Origin: Saccopteryx bilineata | Lineage: Eukaryota; Chordata; Mammalia; Chiroptera; Emballonuridae | Reading direction: 5' to 3' | Assembly (NCBI RefSeq): GCF_036850765.1 | Contig: NC_089492.1 | Location: 166,964,296-167,028,295, forward strand | DNA length: 64,000 nt | Part shown: positions 12,455-30,031 of the stretch, in pieces | How positions within the stretch are numbered: the first letter of the stretch is position 1 | Layout: the number at the start of each line of letters is the position of its first letter | Notes under the pieces: generated by a model | Told to the model about the DNA's origin: nothing | Databases searched by the model: none | What the model saw: the letters and a program-made list of their open reading frames with translations, nothing else | Made by a program: the position numbers and the translations under genes

Positions 12455-12655
12455 AAAATTTATAGCAGTGTTTTTCCAGAGTGTTGTATGAGGTCTGCCG
12501 CATCAGAATCATGGGGTGTGGTTGTGATTTATGAAAGGTAGATTCCTGAGCCCACCCCAGACCTGTTCTCAGCTTGTTGGTTTGGAGGCCCCAGAAGCTC
12601 CACTTTAGCCAGTACCCCTGGTGAGTCTTGAGCACACCGAAGTTAAGGACCCTGT
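12455..12655 (+). repeat. MER5-like hAT-Charlie remnant
   Basis: The order CATCAGAATCA, then CCTGAGCCCACCCCAGACC, then CCCCTGGTGAGTCTTG matches the MER5 type of non-autonomous DNA transposon shared by placental mammals. Ends are eroded. Confidence 0.6.
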
Positions 12656-13389
12656 CAGAGGTTCATGCTGTAGGCATAGATGCACTCACCAATATCACAG
12701 AGCCATTGGGTCTTATCATCATTAATTTTGAATAATAGACAAGGATACATTTAAGTTGAGGTTTTGACAGCACTAAATAGGACAGAGTGACTTACACTGA
12801 AGACCAGGAAACTCACTGGAAAATGACCTTGTCTAACAAATTGAATGCAATAGACTAAAGCCAAATGACTTTACTGAATCGTTTGTTTAAATATCGGAGG
12901 AAGGCCCAAGATGAGTCATAACATAAACACTGATGATGATGTCTTTTATTCTATGCTTCCCCTAGTCCCAGGAAAAACCCAAGAAAGAAGAGAAAACAGC
13001 ATGGGGTTGGGGGTAGGGTGTCATTTGTTACTTAACCCTCTAGCCCCAGCCACCAGGGACACTCCATTGAGCAGTTCTCTGTGCTTCTGCCCAATATCCT
13101 CAGCCCTAGAGGAGCAGGAGTGGTTAAGAGGCAGGAAGAAATAAGGAGAATGGAAGTGTGTGAACAGGGCACAGAAGGAAGAATGAATAGTCAAAGAAAG
13201 CCCTCAAAGAAGTTACAACAAGAGAGGAAATCCAAAGGAGAAGCCACAGATGCTGAGAAGACATAAAAATAAAAGGAGAAACAAGAGAAGCAACTATAGA
13301 AGAGAAGTGAAGAAATCTGGAGCACAAGCTATAGAGCCTAGTAGATCCAAGGTCACTCCACCAAGAAAATAAGAAAGCCTAAAAGTATA

Positions 13390-15440
13390 CAAACCAAAGA
13401 ACAAAACCGCAAAACATATGATAGAACTGAAAGAAAAAATAGACAAATCCTTCAGATTGAAAACAAGGCACAGATGCCCACTCTCAGCACTCTTATTCAG
13501 CAGAGAGCTGAAAGTTCTTGCCAGTGCAACAAAGAAGCATAGGAAATCAAAAGTATATCTTTTGGAAAGGGAGAAATAAACTGTCCCAAAATGCAGTTGG
13601 TGTGATTACTTACATAGAAAAATCCCAAAATATCTACAACAACAACAGAAAACTCTTAGAATTAATAATAGTTTATCAGGGTTGCAAAATATAAGATAAA
13701 CATACAAAAGCCAATTATATATCCATATATTGGCAACAAACACTGGGATACCAAAATTTAAAATCAAATACTATTTACAACTGCTCAAAAATGTTAAATA
13801 CTGAGGTATAAATACAAAACATAGCTAAGACTTATATGATAAAAACCACACAATGCTGATGAAAGAAATCAAAGAAGGTCTAATTAAGTGGAGAGACATA
13901 CCACTTTGTTTGTGAAGTGGATGACTCAACATAGTATATATGTCAATTCTCCCCAAGTTAATAGACAGATTTAAAGATTCGATATAACTCCTATCAAAAT
14001 CCTAGTACGATTTTTTTCATAAATAAAAAGATTATTCTAAAATTAATACAGAAATACAAAGGAACTAAACTAGCTAAAGCAATTTTGATAAAGAAGGATA
14101 AGTGAGAAGAGGTAATCAACCCACTTTCAAGGCTTATAATATAGCTATTGCAATCAAGGTTGTTACTGGCAGAGGGACAGAATAGAGAAAGCAGAACAGA
14201 CCCACATAATTGTCAACTGATCTTTGACAAAGGTGCAAAAGGAGAAGTGGCTTTTTCAACAAATGGTGCTGGAACAGTTGGACATCCACTGGCAAAACAG
14301 AAGAAGATAAGACAAAAAAAATAAAAACAACTCCTTAAGATAAGTCTCACACTTTGCATAAACTTTAACTCAATATGGATCATGGACTTAATTGTAAGAT
14401 GTAAAACTATAAAACATTTTTAAAATTAGGATAAAATTTCAGGATCTAAGGCTAATCAAAGATTTCTTAGACTTAATACCAAAAGCACAATTCACAAATG
14501 GAAAAAATGATAAGTTGGATTTCATCAGAATTAAATACTTTTGTTTCATGAAAGACGCTATTAAGAGGATGAAAAGATAAGCTATAGAGCAGGAGAAAAT
14601 GTTTGTTAGCCACACACTTGACAAAAGATTAATATTAAAGAGCTCTCAAAACTCAACAATCTAAAAAGTCATTTTAGAAAACAGCAAAATACATTAAAAG
14701 AGAACATACCAATAATAATAAGTACATAAAAAGTCTTCAATATCATTAGCCATTAGGGAGATGCAAATTAAAACCATAAGAAGATAGCACTACACATCTG
14801 TCAGAATGGCTAAAATAAAAAATAAAGACAGCACCAAATGTTGACATGGAAGCAAAGAACTGGATCACTCATCACTACATTGCTGGTGACAATGTAAAGT
14901 GGTTTAAGACTAACTTTTGTATAAAAACCTGTACAGAAATGTTTATAGCAGTTTTATTCATAATAGCCAGGAACTTAAAACAACTCAGATGTCCTTCAAT
15001 AGATAAAAGGTTAAAAAAATGGTGATTCCTCCATACCGTGGAAATACCACTCAGCAATGAAAAGGAAAGACCTACTGATATACGCAAGAATCTGGATGAG
15101 TCCCCAGAGAAATATGATGAGTGAAAGAAGCCAATCCTCAAAGATTGCATACTATATGAGTCAACTCATATAGCATTTTTGAAATGAACAAATACAGAAA
15201 TGGAGAACAGAATAGTGGTTGCCAAAGGTCAGGGCAGGGATGAGGGTGGAAGCTAGTGGATGTGACTATAAAAGGACAACTTGAAGGATCCTTGTAGTTA
15301 TGAAAATGTTCTGTATCTAGACTATATCAATGCCAATATCCAGACTGTTATATTATCTTATAGTTTTTAAAAGATGTAAAACTATTACATTTGTATTAAT
15401 ATTACTATTTAAGGGAAACTGTACATCAAATCTGTCTGTG
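13390..15440 (+). pseudogene. Decayed ancient L1 (ORF2 RT region to 3' UTR)
   Basis: Fragments of L1 ORF2 are recognisable in order: the Cys-Pro-Leu-Ser block near 13480, the Tyr-Pro-Ser/Asn-Tyr stretch near 13700, the Leu-Ile-Phe-Asp-Lys-Gly and Lys-Trp-Cys-Trp-like segments near 14215-14280, the Ile-Arg-Ile-Lys stretch near 14520, and the Cys-rich domain remnant near 14870, followed by an old-style 3' UTR. Stops and frameshifts are dense throughout. It is far more diverged than L1 copies 1 and 2 and probably predates bats. Confidence 0.85.
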
Positions 15441-16417
15441 TTATTTATATTTTATATGTATGTAAGCTTATTGTAGATTTTACTGATATAAAAGGTGTAT
15501 AACATAATTTACAAATAATAATAAAATATACATTACTCTATTGTAAATTCCTAATATAACCAATTGATTCTCTTGATTTTTGCTGAACTATTGTGCTGGT
15601 GGCCAGCCTATGATTTCAAGTCAACCAGAACTTGACAAATGCAATTGCATCTCTTTTATTTTAAAGGATTAGAAGAAAATACGATCTCACTGGTAGCTTC
15701 TTTATTCTATTTCTTTTTCAAGCTCCCATTTAGCCAGATGGAAGGCATTTGATTTCAACCAATGGAGAGTGTATCTAAGCTTCAGGAGCTTACCCACGCT
15801 TGTGTTTGGTGTAATCTGTGTTGATGTTCACTCAGAGCCATTTTCGGCCTTCTGCCCAACTAGATCACACTGCGTCCTCCTCACCTCCAGGTTCTACAGT
15901 TCTTCCTCTCTATCGGCTGCAGGAAACCTTCAGAGACCCTCTCCAGCCTACTGCCAGATACACCCACTGGACTACTCTACTCCACATGTGGGGAAACTCG
16001 AGAACTACGCTTAGATATCAGGGACATGGGTTGCCTTTATTCAAAGGTCGTTCAGCCTATCTGGTATCCTCTTGCGTCCTCACCCCACCCCAGGTTCATT
16101 TGGTGGCTGGGGAAGGGTTCAGGGTCCTCTGTCAGGTATCCAAGGGCATCTGAGTACTCTTTTCTTTCTAATTCTCTTCTTTCCCAATTCAGATTTTGTC
16201 TACCCTGAGAGCAGAGAAGGGTGTGCAAGAGTGGACGTATTCTTTCAGACCTTATATCGTAGGTCCAGTCCCCATGTCTTTTCTCCTTGGGTCAGCACTC
16301 TGCAGAATCATCCTTATTCTGAGTGGATAAGCATAGAATCCTTTCACAAATGGTCACAGTAACAGGAAATGTGGAGGAAAACCCTCCTGAAAACCTCACA
16401 ATAGTATCCTGTGATAG

Positions 16418-20939
<4,522 letters not shown>

Positions 20940-21051
20940 CTCATTGAAGATCCAGTAGAGGTCATCGGCAACAAACTAGAAGTCCAAGCTTTTGAACGCA
21001 TCGAAGACCACATCAAACTTATTGGCTTTTTCAAGAGTGAGGACTCAGAAT
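20940..21051 (+). CDS. CASQ2: CASQ2 exon 4
   Basis: Acceptor GGCATTTCAG ends at 20939; donor GTAAGT starts at 21052. The 112-nt exon encodes residues 141-177 and the first base of Tyr178 ([10 protein letters not shown] to FFKSEDSE), opening the second thioredoxin-like domain. The EVIGNK segment is a variable spot in mammals. The reading frame runs 35 bases past the donor by chance before a stop at 21084. Confidence 0.97.
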
Positions 21052-21088
21052 GTAAGTTGTCTACCAACCCTAGCCTGTTGGTCTAAAG

Positions 21089-21444
21089 CAGGGGTAGTCA
21101 ACCTTTTTATACCCACTGCCCACTTTTGTATCTCTGTTAGTAGTAAAATTTTCTAACCACCCACCAGCTCCACAGTAATGGTGATTTATAAAGTAGGGAA
21201 GTAACTTTACTTTATAAAATTTATAAAGCAGAGTTACAGCAAGTTAAAGCATATAATAATAATTACTTACCAAGTACTTTATATCGGATTTTCGCTAAGT
21301 TTGGCAGAATAAATCTTTATAAAACAACTTACTATAGTTAAATCTATCTTTTTATTTATACTTTGGTTGTTCTGCTACTGCCCACCATGAAAGCTGAAAC
21401 ATCCACTAGTGAGTGGGTGGTAGGGATCAGGTTGACAACCACTG
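21089..21444. mobile_element. Non-autonomous hAT DNA transposon, 356 bp
   Basis: The ends are inverted repeats: CAGGGGTAGTCAACCT on the left and, read inward from the right, CAGTGGTTGTCAACCT, 14 of 16 identical. A perfect 8-bp duplication GTCTAAAG flanks it at 21081-21088 and 21445-21452. CAG...CTG ends plus 8-bp duplications define hAT elements. The interior is AT-rich and has no transposase frame, so it needed a transposase supplied in trans. It begins 37 bp after the exon 4 donor. Confidence 0.93.
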
Positions 21445-23061
21445 GTCTAAAGGCTTGATCCCCAACAAGGTATATTAGATTATCCATAAAGAGGATGGGC
21501 CATTGGCATGTCCTATGCTGGGTAGTAGAGAGAGAGAATCTTCCTTTCACCCTGCGCAAGGGGTCACCTGCCTCGATTATGCAAAAACAGGCAGGGGAGC
21601 TGAAGAACAGAAAGTATGGACCATGTGCTCGGGCCCTGAAGGCAAGTGAGTGTTTTACAGAAGAGAGAAGCCCTTCCTCCACTTTTCCACCTGTGCACCC
21701 TCCAGTTAGATTATCCCCAAAATGGGGCACACAGTGGACTGTCTTCCTGAGTTGGCAGCTCTCAGGGTCACCAAGTTGGAGAGCTTATCAGACACTTGGA
21801 CAGCATTAAAGGAAAATTGGGATAGGACTGGGCATAGCAGCTGCAGCACAATGTGGAAAATTGCTGGCCAAGCCCGCTGACCACCAAGGCCGCCACACCC
21901 TTGGGTACATTCCCTTTGAAAGCTTTGTGGCTGGGTTTTGGGTGGGCACAAGAACATCTCAGAGCATCAGCACAATCCACCCAGGGGTGAAAGGGTGGTG
22001 AGTGCGAGTCAGGAAGAATCAAGAAGGGAAAGATCCAGGAAGACTCACTACCTGAGTACCTTTTCTTAAACTGCTTTGGCAGCATAAGCCCAGTGAGTAA
22101 GCCTTTTTCTGGTGTCTCAGCCCTGAAGAGAGGGAGTGGGAAGACAGTCTGGTAGCATAGTATAGGAGGGAAGTGCAAATAAGGGCTGCATCTGGCTATT
22201 TCAGGAAACGCCAAAATATTTTGAAATTATTTGTGAAGCTTGTCTCTACCCCATCTGCCAACTGGCATCTTTAGTCATCTCAACAATCCACCAATTTTCT
22301 CTCCCCCATGTCCCAGCTGAATGCTCTCTTCATTTGCTACATAAGAGCCTCTATTCACTCTCCTTAGGAGTGTGTTGGGGGAAGGTGGTGAGCTAGGGAG
22401 TTTTGCTCCAGTTCTTTAGGTGACTTTATTTCAATTTTCACATTTCCGTATAGATGCTGACTGCCCTGTGGTGCTGCTGCTCATGAGATCAGAGTAGAAC
22501 CCTAAGCCAGGCTTCCTGAAGACAACTACTGTTTACAGGAGGCTAAGGGTTCAATTCCTGCTTGAAGTGCCAACCTAGGACTTACTTGGCTCCACCATTT
22601 CCCATCTTAATAGGGATATAGATTGGCTCCCCAAGAGAGGAAAGGTGTTCTTTTGACACAGGTCTAGGCTGTGCTTTCCATCAAAGTAGGAGTTTAGGAG
22701 GTCGAGAGAGGCTCATCAGTGGCAAGAAGACAGGAGAGGGGAAACAGAGAATCCCAATGGAGCCCACTGCTGCTGTAAATAGATGTAAATGACTTAGCTA
22801 TAGCGTTTCCTTTTCTAGACCCTCCCACTTTCCTCTATTCATTCTCCAAATCTGCCATTCATCTTCTTCCCCTCCACTCAATCCTTTACCCCAACTATCA
22901 GCATATATGGTATAGTTTGTGACAACCCAGTCCGTTATATGAGGATTAGTTTGTGTGAACATGGATCAGTATGTACAAGTTTCTTGTACATTTTTCAGAT
23001 CCTCTCTCATTTGTGCTTGTTGTGCTTATCTCTGTTCTAGAGAGGATCACATTATACTGTG

Positions 23062-23068
<7 letters not shown>

Positions 23069-23092
<24 letters not shown>

Positions 23093-23474
23093 TGTATTTT
23101 TTCTGAAGCTGGAGACGGGGAGAGACAGTCAGACAGACTCCCGCATGCGCCTGACCGGGATCCACCCGGCATGCCCACCAGGGGCGATGCTCTGCCCACC
23201 AGGGGGCGATGCTCTGCCCCTCCGGGGCGTCGCTCTGCCGTGACCAGAGCTACTCTAGCGCCTGGGGCAGAGGCCAAGGAGCCATCCTCAGCGCCCGGGC
23301 CATCTTTGCTCCAATGGAGCGTTGGCTGCGGGAGGGGAAGAGAGAGACAGAGAGGAAGGAGGGGGGGTGTGGAGAAGCAAATGGGCGCCTCTCCTATGTG
23401 CCCTGGCCGGGAATCGAACCCGGGTCCCCCGCACGCCAGGCCGACGCTCTACCGCTGAGCCAACCGGCCAGGGC
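23069..23474 (-). mobile_element. tRNA-derived bat SINE, type A, full length with target duplication
   Basis: A minus-strand element with tRNA-like head (23440-23474), B-box-like GGTTCGATTCC, CT-rich body and A-tail (T at 23069-23093). The 15-bp duplication ATACTGTGGTTCTTT lies at 23054-23068 and 23475-23489. The perfect duplication and intact head mark it as one of the youngest insertions here. Confidence 0.96.
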
Positions 23475-23966
23475 ATACTGTGGTTCTTTAAGAGTCCATA
23501 AGCTGCCCTAGGCTATGAGCTTTCTTACTCATCTTGGTGTCCCCTGAGCCAGCATTATTCTTGAAATATTGATTGAATATTAGAAAATTCTACATGCTCC
23601 TGGAATTCTAGCAAAAACTTATGCTTCCGATGATGAAGGGATATGGAATGCCATGAAGTGGAAAAAGTTAATCTTGTTAAGAATGAATCACAAGATCATC
23701 GACTTCCAAGATTATGGAGTATTTGTAGAACAACTACCAGCACCATTACCATTACCATTATTATCACCTTCAAATCGAAGGCTTGACCATAAATGTCTTT
23801 ACCAAGTAACTGTCCAGATATAGTAAGGCACAGCATGGCCACATCCATGTGGCCTTATGCTTCTCTTCACCATTTTGGACTCAAGTTTGGGACCAGAGTC
23901 AAACATGGTCTTGATTAATTTTCAATAACCCTTTCCAGGGATCAGAATTAAAAAAAAGCAAAACTT

Positions 23967-24326
23967 GCCCTGGCCGGTTGGCTCAGTGGTAGAGCGTCGG
24001 CCTGGCGTGCAGGAGTCCCAGGTTCGATTCCTGGCCAGGGCACACAGGAGAAGCGCCCATCTGCTTCTCCACCCCTCCCCCTCTCCTTCCTCTCTGTCTC
24101 TCTCTTCCCCTCCCACAGCCAAGGCTCCATTGGAGCAAAGTTGGCCCAGGCACTGAGGATGGCTCTGTGGCCTCTGCCTCAGGCACTAGAATGGCTCTGG
24201 TTGCAACAGAGTGATGCCCCAGAGGGGCAGAGCATCGCGTGCCGGGTGAATCCCGGTCGGGTGCATGCGGGAGTCTGTCTGACTGCTTCCCCGTTTCCAA
24301 CTTCAGAAAAATACAAAAAAAAAAAT
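23967..24326 (+). mobile_element. tRNA-derived bat SINE, type A, plus strand
   Basis: It starts GCCCTGGCCGGTTGGCTCAG, with GGTTCGATTCC near 24021, the CT-rich body and an A-rich end. The duplication CAAAACTT is at 23959-23966 and 24327-24334, within longer A-rich similarity on the left. Relative to other copies the internal segment with repeated GGGCAGAGCAT units is shorter. Confidence 0.94.
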
Positions 24327-24682
24327 CAAAACTTAAAAAGAGGTATACAAAAACTGGAACTTACCAAAAACAAGATTCCTGCCTAGAAGTTTAAAATACT
24401 TCTGTGATGTCATTTTTGATTGAGTTGCTTTACGTACTGAGGTACATTTCTCCTTACATTGTGTTCATTCACAATCAGGCACGTTTATAACTAGCAGTGA
24501 ATGTGAGCAAAAAACTTATCCTTTTGGTCTAGCATGTGACAATTTTTTTCTTTGCCTTGTTCTCTCTGGGTTTCCTTTTTTCAATCTACCAATTTCATAA
24601 AACATATAAAAGCATGGGAAAGAATTCTTTTGGATGATTGAGTGCCAGTCAGTACAAACTCCTTGGGGAAACTGGATTTATA

Positions 24683-24988
<306 letters not shown>

Positions 24989-25794
24989 TGAACATTTTCA
25001 TAGGCAAGAAATATTAAAATGTGAACTCTCCACTACTTTTTTCTTTTTCTTTAGAAATGTTAACCACCCTCCACCCATTTACGCTTTCTCCAGAAGTATT
25101 AGAAAATGGTGGTAAATCATTACTGACTAAGCGATGTGTACAAAGATGTTTATTTTGGAAGATGTAAGGGTATTTCTGAAAGCATCCAATGAAAAGAGAT
25201 GAACCAACCACTCATTATCACCTTTGGCACTATGAACAGAGAGTGTGTGAGCCCAGAGTGTGCGGGACACTAATCACTGCTTCTTTTTTGTTTTGTTTTC
25301 TGTTGTTTTGTTTTTTAGAGCCATCCTCTCCATCCCTGGGTTCACACACTGTCCCTCTCTGGGTCAGGATGGGGGTGGAGTGGGGAGGAGCACTGACCTC
25401 TGCAACCCTGGGTGCCTCAGAAGATGTCCTCATCTTCAAGAGATGTCATTGATGTACTTATCTGTAATTCAATTGCTCTTTATTTTCCAGCTGTGGAGAG
25501 TACTCCACCCTTGTTCCAGGTACTACTAAAATGGCTACTCTTTGTACTGTGCTTTCTATATTTTGGGCACGATTTGATATATTGCACTAGACTAATCTCT
25601 TAGCCTTTAAACAACTTCAAAAGTGAGAACCCCCACTTCCCAGATGAAAAAAAATTTTAGAAAGGTTTAAGTAATATCAATGGTCACCAGTGAATTAATG
25701 GTGGTGCTGAGATCCCAGTTTAGGACAATGTGTGCTCAAATCCATGCCCTTTCTTCTGCACCACACCATTACTGGATCATACTTACCCTGGAGA

Positions 25795-26000
25795 TCCAAG
25801 GTACACATTCCCACTCCCACACTCACATAACACACACATATATAGCACACATAGCACACATGTGCAACACACTTAAAATATACCCACCACACATGTAATA
25901 CACACATAGCTGCATAGACAATATACACACTATACAATAAACAAGCCTAATGCACCTCCTCACGCACACCCACACTCACCCACACACATAAACACCATCA
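25795..26000 (+). repeat. Degenerate CA-rich simple-sequence stretch
   Basis: Imperfect ACAC, CACATA and CCCACACTCA units recur over about 200 bp with no long pure run. Open frames on the complementary strand, rich in Val, Cys and Tyr, simply reflect this composition. Confidence 0.75.
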
Positions 26001-26274
26001 AATACATACACATTCAACGTGCTTGAAGTATTCTGTGGAAACCAAGGAAGCCTGTAGATCCTAAAGCCAGGGAAAAGTCTTATGGAATGAGGTTGTATTT
26101 GATTCACACATATTGAACCACTTCTACGGCAGTGGCCCCACTTTACAAGTTTATAATCCAGAAGAGATGTCCACAATCTAAATTACATAGCCTAAACTTG
26201 AAGAACATTTCTACTAATTGGTTGGATTAGAGTTGGGAGAGATCTTGAGCAAGAATACCAACAAGAATCATAAT

Positions 26275-26490
26275 TATCCTTTATTAAGTATTTTTTTACA
26301 TGCCAGGCTTTGTGCTAAGAGCTTTATATAGGCTTTCTCATTTCATCTTTTCAACACCCCTGTAAGAGAAGGATTAGTATTCATAGCCTCCAGAGGATGA
26401 AACTGAGGCATTGAGAGATTAAGTGATTTGCTCCTGATCATGTAGCTAGTGAGTCGGCCTTTCTTCAAAGTCAACACTCTGTGCTACTCT
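26275..26490 (-). repeat. MIR-like ancient SINE
   Basis: Reverse-complement MIR landmarks are visible: GCCAGGCTTTGTGCTAAG, the ATTTCATCTTTTCAACA region and GATGAAACTGAGGC. Confidence 0.7.
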
Positions 26491-27334
26491 ACTCCAGAAA
26501 AGGAACAACACACGTACAATGCGTCTGGCACATGGTAAGCCTTCAGTGAATGTTGGCTAGCTACAAGGACTGCTATTAATGAAAGCAGTCATTTAGGTCC
26601 AGGAGGATGGAGGTTGGGAGAGCATATTAGTAGAGAAGGGGAGGAAAAGAGAAGTTTGAACTGAGTCCATCACTGACATCTGGTTATTATTGGTCAGGAG
26701 TGCCTATGATGACTCCTGGGTAAGAACTCATCCAAGGGAAGAGAGAGTCAGGCAAACAAATGTGGCCAAGCAGCAAAGCCTCAGTTCTTAGAAGGGTGAT
26801 TCAATGCAGAATTCAGGGTGGGGTCTATTTTCAGATGTGCCTCCCAGCCCAACCATATGGCTTTATGTCTGTGGCCCAAGAGGAAGGTGAGGTCAGGCTA
26901 TAATTAAAAACTCAGAAGGCTCTTCATAAAGACTCTATAAGACACTGAGCCATAAGTGTCCCTGTTCATGTGGCCTTGTGGGAGTTCATAACACTCAGAA
27001 AGAGACCTATAACCCCTTTCTGCATCTATGTGGAGCGCAGGGGGAAGAGCTGTCATACCAAGAGGACTCATTGCCATTGGGACTTCAGAGCTTGCACCCA
27101 TCAGTTAAGGGTATGGATGCTAATGTCTAGTGGGACTCAGAAGGCATTGTTGCACCAATCACATTATTCAGATGGCACACAATTTAAACTTATGAATTGT
27201 TTATTTCTGGAATTTTTCTTTTAATATTTTTGAACTGTGGTTGACTGCAGGTCACCGAGACCATGGATAATGGGGGACTGTTGTATTTGAGTTGGAAATG
27301 TAAAGAGGGTGAGATATCAGGGCTGCTGATGTAG

Positions 27335-27510
27335 ATTTGGGAGTTTGTAGTTTCCAAACACTGTCCATATTGATATCTCTCAAGGAGATTTTAAAACTAT
27401 GGATCCAGCCCTGAAAATCAGGATTTTTTAAAGGATTTTGACAGGGCCCAGGAATATGTATTTTAAAAAAGATCCCAGGGGATTTTACCTGGCACAGCAG
27501 TTTGGGACCA
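27335..27510 (-). repeat. MER5-like hAT-Charlie remnant
   Basis: TTTAAAACTATGGATCC, CCCTGAAAATCAGGATTTT and CCCAGGAATATGTATTTTAA follow the MER5 pattern. Strand and ends are uncertain. Confidence 0.5.
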
Positions 27511-28149
27511 GAGCCCATCTATGGACCCTGATTCTAAATCAAGCCCCACAAGGAACCAGAAGGGGTTAGAGGGCTAAAGATGGTGCCCATTCCATTGCAC
27601 CTTACAGCCTGAGAAATGTCAGCTCTATCTATCCCCATGTGATCTCCCACCGACCTGTTCCTTTCTTGGAGTAAACAGTGAGAAGCAAAATCAGTGTTTG
27701 AACCATAATGGGACCAAAAGAAGCAACGATTACCTGAGCAAAGTTGAAGGAGAAGATAGACATTGGAAAGCCCTAAATTCACTGAACTGGCTCCATTTGC
27801 AGTAATTGAAATGGCTTACATGGAAAAAAGCACCTGTAGCAAAATCCATACACTTGCAAATGTCAACATGGCCATGGTGCTTTGTAGCTTTTTTTCTGTG
27901 GCAAAAATCTATCCAAATAGTTTTTAAAAAGGCACCAAAAAGCTCATTATATGGACCTCCTAGGCTTGCAGTAGTAAAATCCATTCACATATTGTTGTTC
28001 TCACCCATGAGCCAGGTCTGGCCCCAGACCAGTGTCTCGGTACAGTCAGCCCATTAAATATGTATTGACTAATGAATAAATCAATGCCTCAATCAATAAA
28101 ATCTTCAGCACGTACCACCAAAAATACAAATAAAAGAATTTAAAAAGTA

Positions 28150-29076
28150 TTCTTGGGAGATCTGAAGATGGCAGCAAAGTAGGCAGATGCACAGACTCCC
28201 AGCTCTCACCACCAAACTGGAATACAAATCAATTTAGAAACAATCAGCATGAAAAACAAACTCTGGACTATAAGAACAGCTCTCAAAAACCAAAGAGCAA
28301 ACAAGAAGCCTCAACAAACCTGGTAGGGAGCGCCTGAATCTCCCCAGCTTAAGAAATGGAGGGGGGCGGTGAGGCTGAGAGCCCAGAGGGGATCTCACTC
28401 CAGGAAAAAGAGCAGAAATTACTGCTCACAGCCACTTGTCTGGCGACCAGGGAGCGAGGTCTGTTGAAAGGACCAGCTTATCTCCCAAGTGGAAAGGGGA
28501 GAGAGAGGGACAGATGGTGAGGAGCAGAGGAAGGCAGAGGACTACCTAAAAAGCTGACTTATCCAATACTGGAGGTGGCCATGGCTGGGGGAGGGACTGA
28601 TCCTTTCACAAAACAAAAGACTGAATTGCTCCCAAATCACAGATCTCCAGACATCTGCCAGCTCCTATCAGAACAACAAAACACAGCTGAAAACAAGAAG
28701 TGGGGAGGAGGGGCAGTAACTCAGGTCTCCATGGAGATCTGAGATACACCTCCCCCTACTGAAGCTGAGAAAACACCCTGCCCCCAGCAAGATTAGTTGG
28801 TGGAAGAGGCCTTCAGAGTCTCAGGTTACACCCACCTCTTTCCTAGATACAGTTTCAAGGAAGCCCCCTGCTGAGATCAGTAAAAAAAGACTATCACCTG
28901 TTAAAAAAACAAACAAATCAAGACTTCAAAGCAGCCCAAAACCAAAAGTGAATTACAAATAGTAGCTGATGCCAACCCAAGAAGATCTAGAAATAACAAA
29001 ACTGAAAACAGAAAGCAGACAACACCAAGCCAAGACTCAACCAGCTCTACAAGCAAAACATCCAAACACAGACACA
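28150..29076 (+). promoter_or_regulatory. L1 copy 2 5' UTR
   Basis: It starts with a segment resembling the common mammalian L1 start (GATCTGAAGATGGCAGCAAA) and leads to ORF1 at 29077. It is less GC-rich than, and not alignable by eye to, the 5' UTR of L1 copy 1. It may contain the internal L1 promoter. Confidence 0.7.
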
Positions 29077-29974
29077 ATGAGAAGACAAAGAGGTGCAATC
29101 CAAATGAAACCCCAAGAGAAACCTTCAGGAGTTGAACTGAGTGATATGGAAATAACCAAACTACCGGATGCGGAGTTCAAAATAATGATTGTAAGGATGC
29201 TTAGGGATCTTAGAACAACAATGGATGGTCATTATGAACACCTAAATAAAGAAATAGCAAGTATAAAAAGGATATTGAAATATAAAAAAGAATCAGTCAG
29301 AGATGACAAATACAATATCAGAAATAAAGACTACAATGGAAGGAATTAAAAACAGGATGGATGGAGCTGAGGATCGAATCAGCAAGTTGGAGGACAAGTT
29401 GAATGAAGGCATGAAAGCAGAGAAGAAAAAAGAAAAGAGAATCAAAAAGTCTGAGGAAACCCTTAGAGAGCTCTGTGACAACATAAAGAGAAATAACATC
29501 CTCAAAATAGAGGTTTCTGAAGAAGAAGAGAAAGAACAAGGGATAGAGACTTTGTTCAATCATATCATAGCTGAAAACTTCCCTAAATTAGTGCAGGAGA
29601 AACTCTCACAAGCTCAAGAAGCACAGAGAATTCCATTAAAGAGAAACCAAGACACATCATATTTAAAATACCAAAGCTAAGTGATAAAGAGAAAATATTA
29701 AAAGCTGCTAGAGAAAAAAAAGGTTATCATCTACAAAGGAGCCCCCATAATGATGACATCTGACTTCTCAACAGAAACACTTGAGGCCAGAAGGGAATGG
29801 CAAGAAATATTCAAAGTAATGCCGAACAAGAACCTACAACCAAGACTACTTTATCCAGCAAGGCTATCATTTAAAATTGAAGGAGAAATAAAAAGCTTCC
29901 CAGACAAAAAAAACCTCAAGGAATTCACTACAACCAGACCAATGCTGCAGGAAATGTTAAGGGGCATGGTGTAA
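29077..29974 (+). pseudogene. L1 copy 2 ORF1, multiply frameshifted
   Basis: The start MRRQRG at 29077 matches copy 1. The frame is lost near 29270 in the coiled coil, resumes in another frame at 29303-29680, and is shifted again by small deletions near 29655 and an extra base near 29720. The final segment 29750-29974 keeps the proper C-terminus that copy 1 has lost. No functional protein can be made. Confidence 0.88.
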
Positions 29975-30031
29975 ATAGATCAAAGTGGGAAAAGAATATA
30001 GCAAAAGAGGAATACAGCTTTAAAGAATAAA

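Noticed and set aside
15769..16362. Overlapping open frames just before exon 2
   Set aside because: They lie in intron 1 and overlap in several frames; exon 2 starts at a clear acceptor at 16472 in the correct phase.
23438..23474. tRNA-like sequence with A and B boxes, also at 10435-10469, 23967-24035, 30173-30240 and 44485-44517
   Set aside because: These are the heads of SINEs with attached bodies, A-tails and target duplications, not separate tRNA genes.
25695..25937. Cys/Val/Tyr-rich complementary-strand frame
   Set aside because: It is the translation of the CA-rich simple-sequence stretch.
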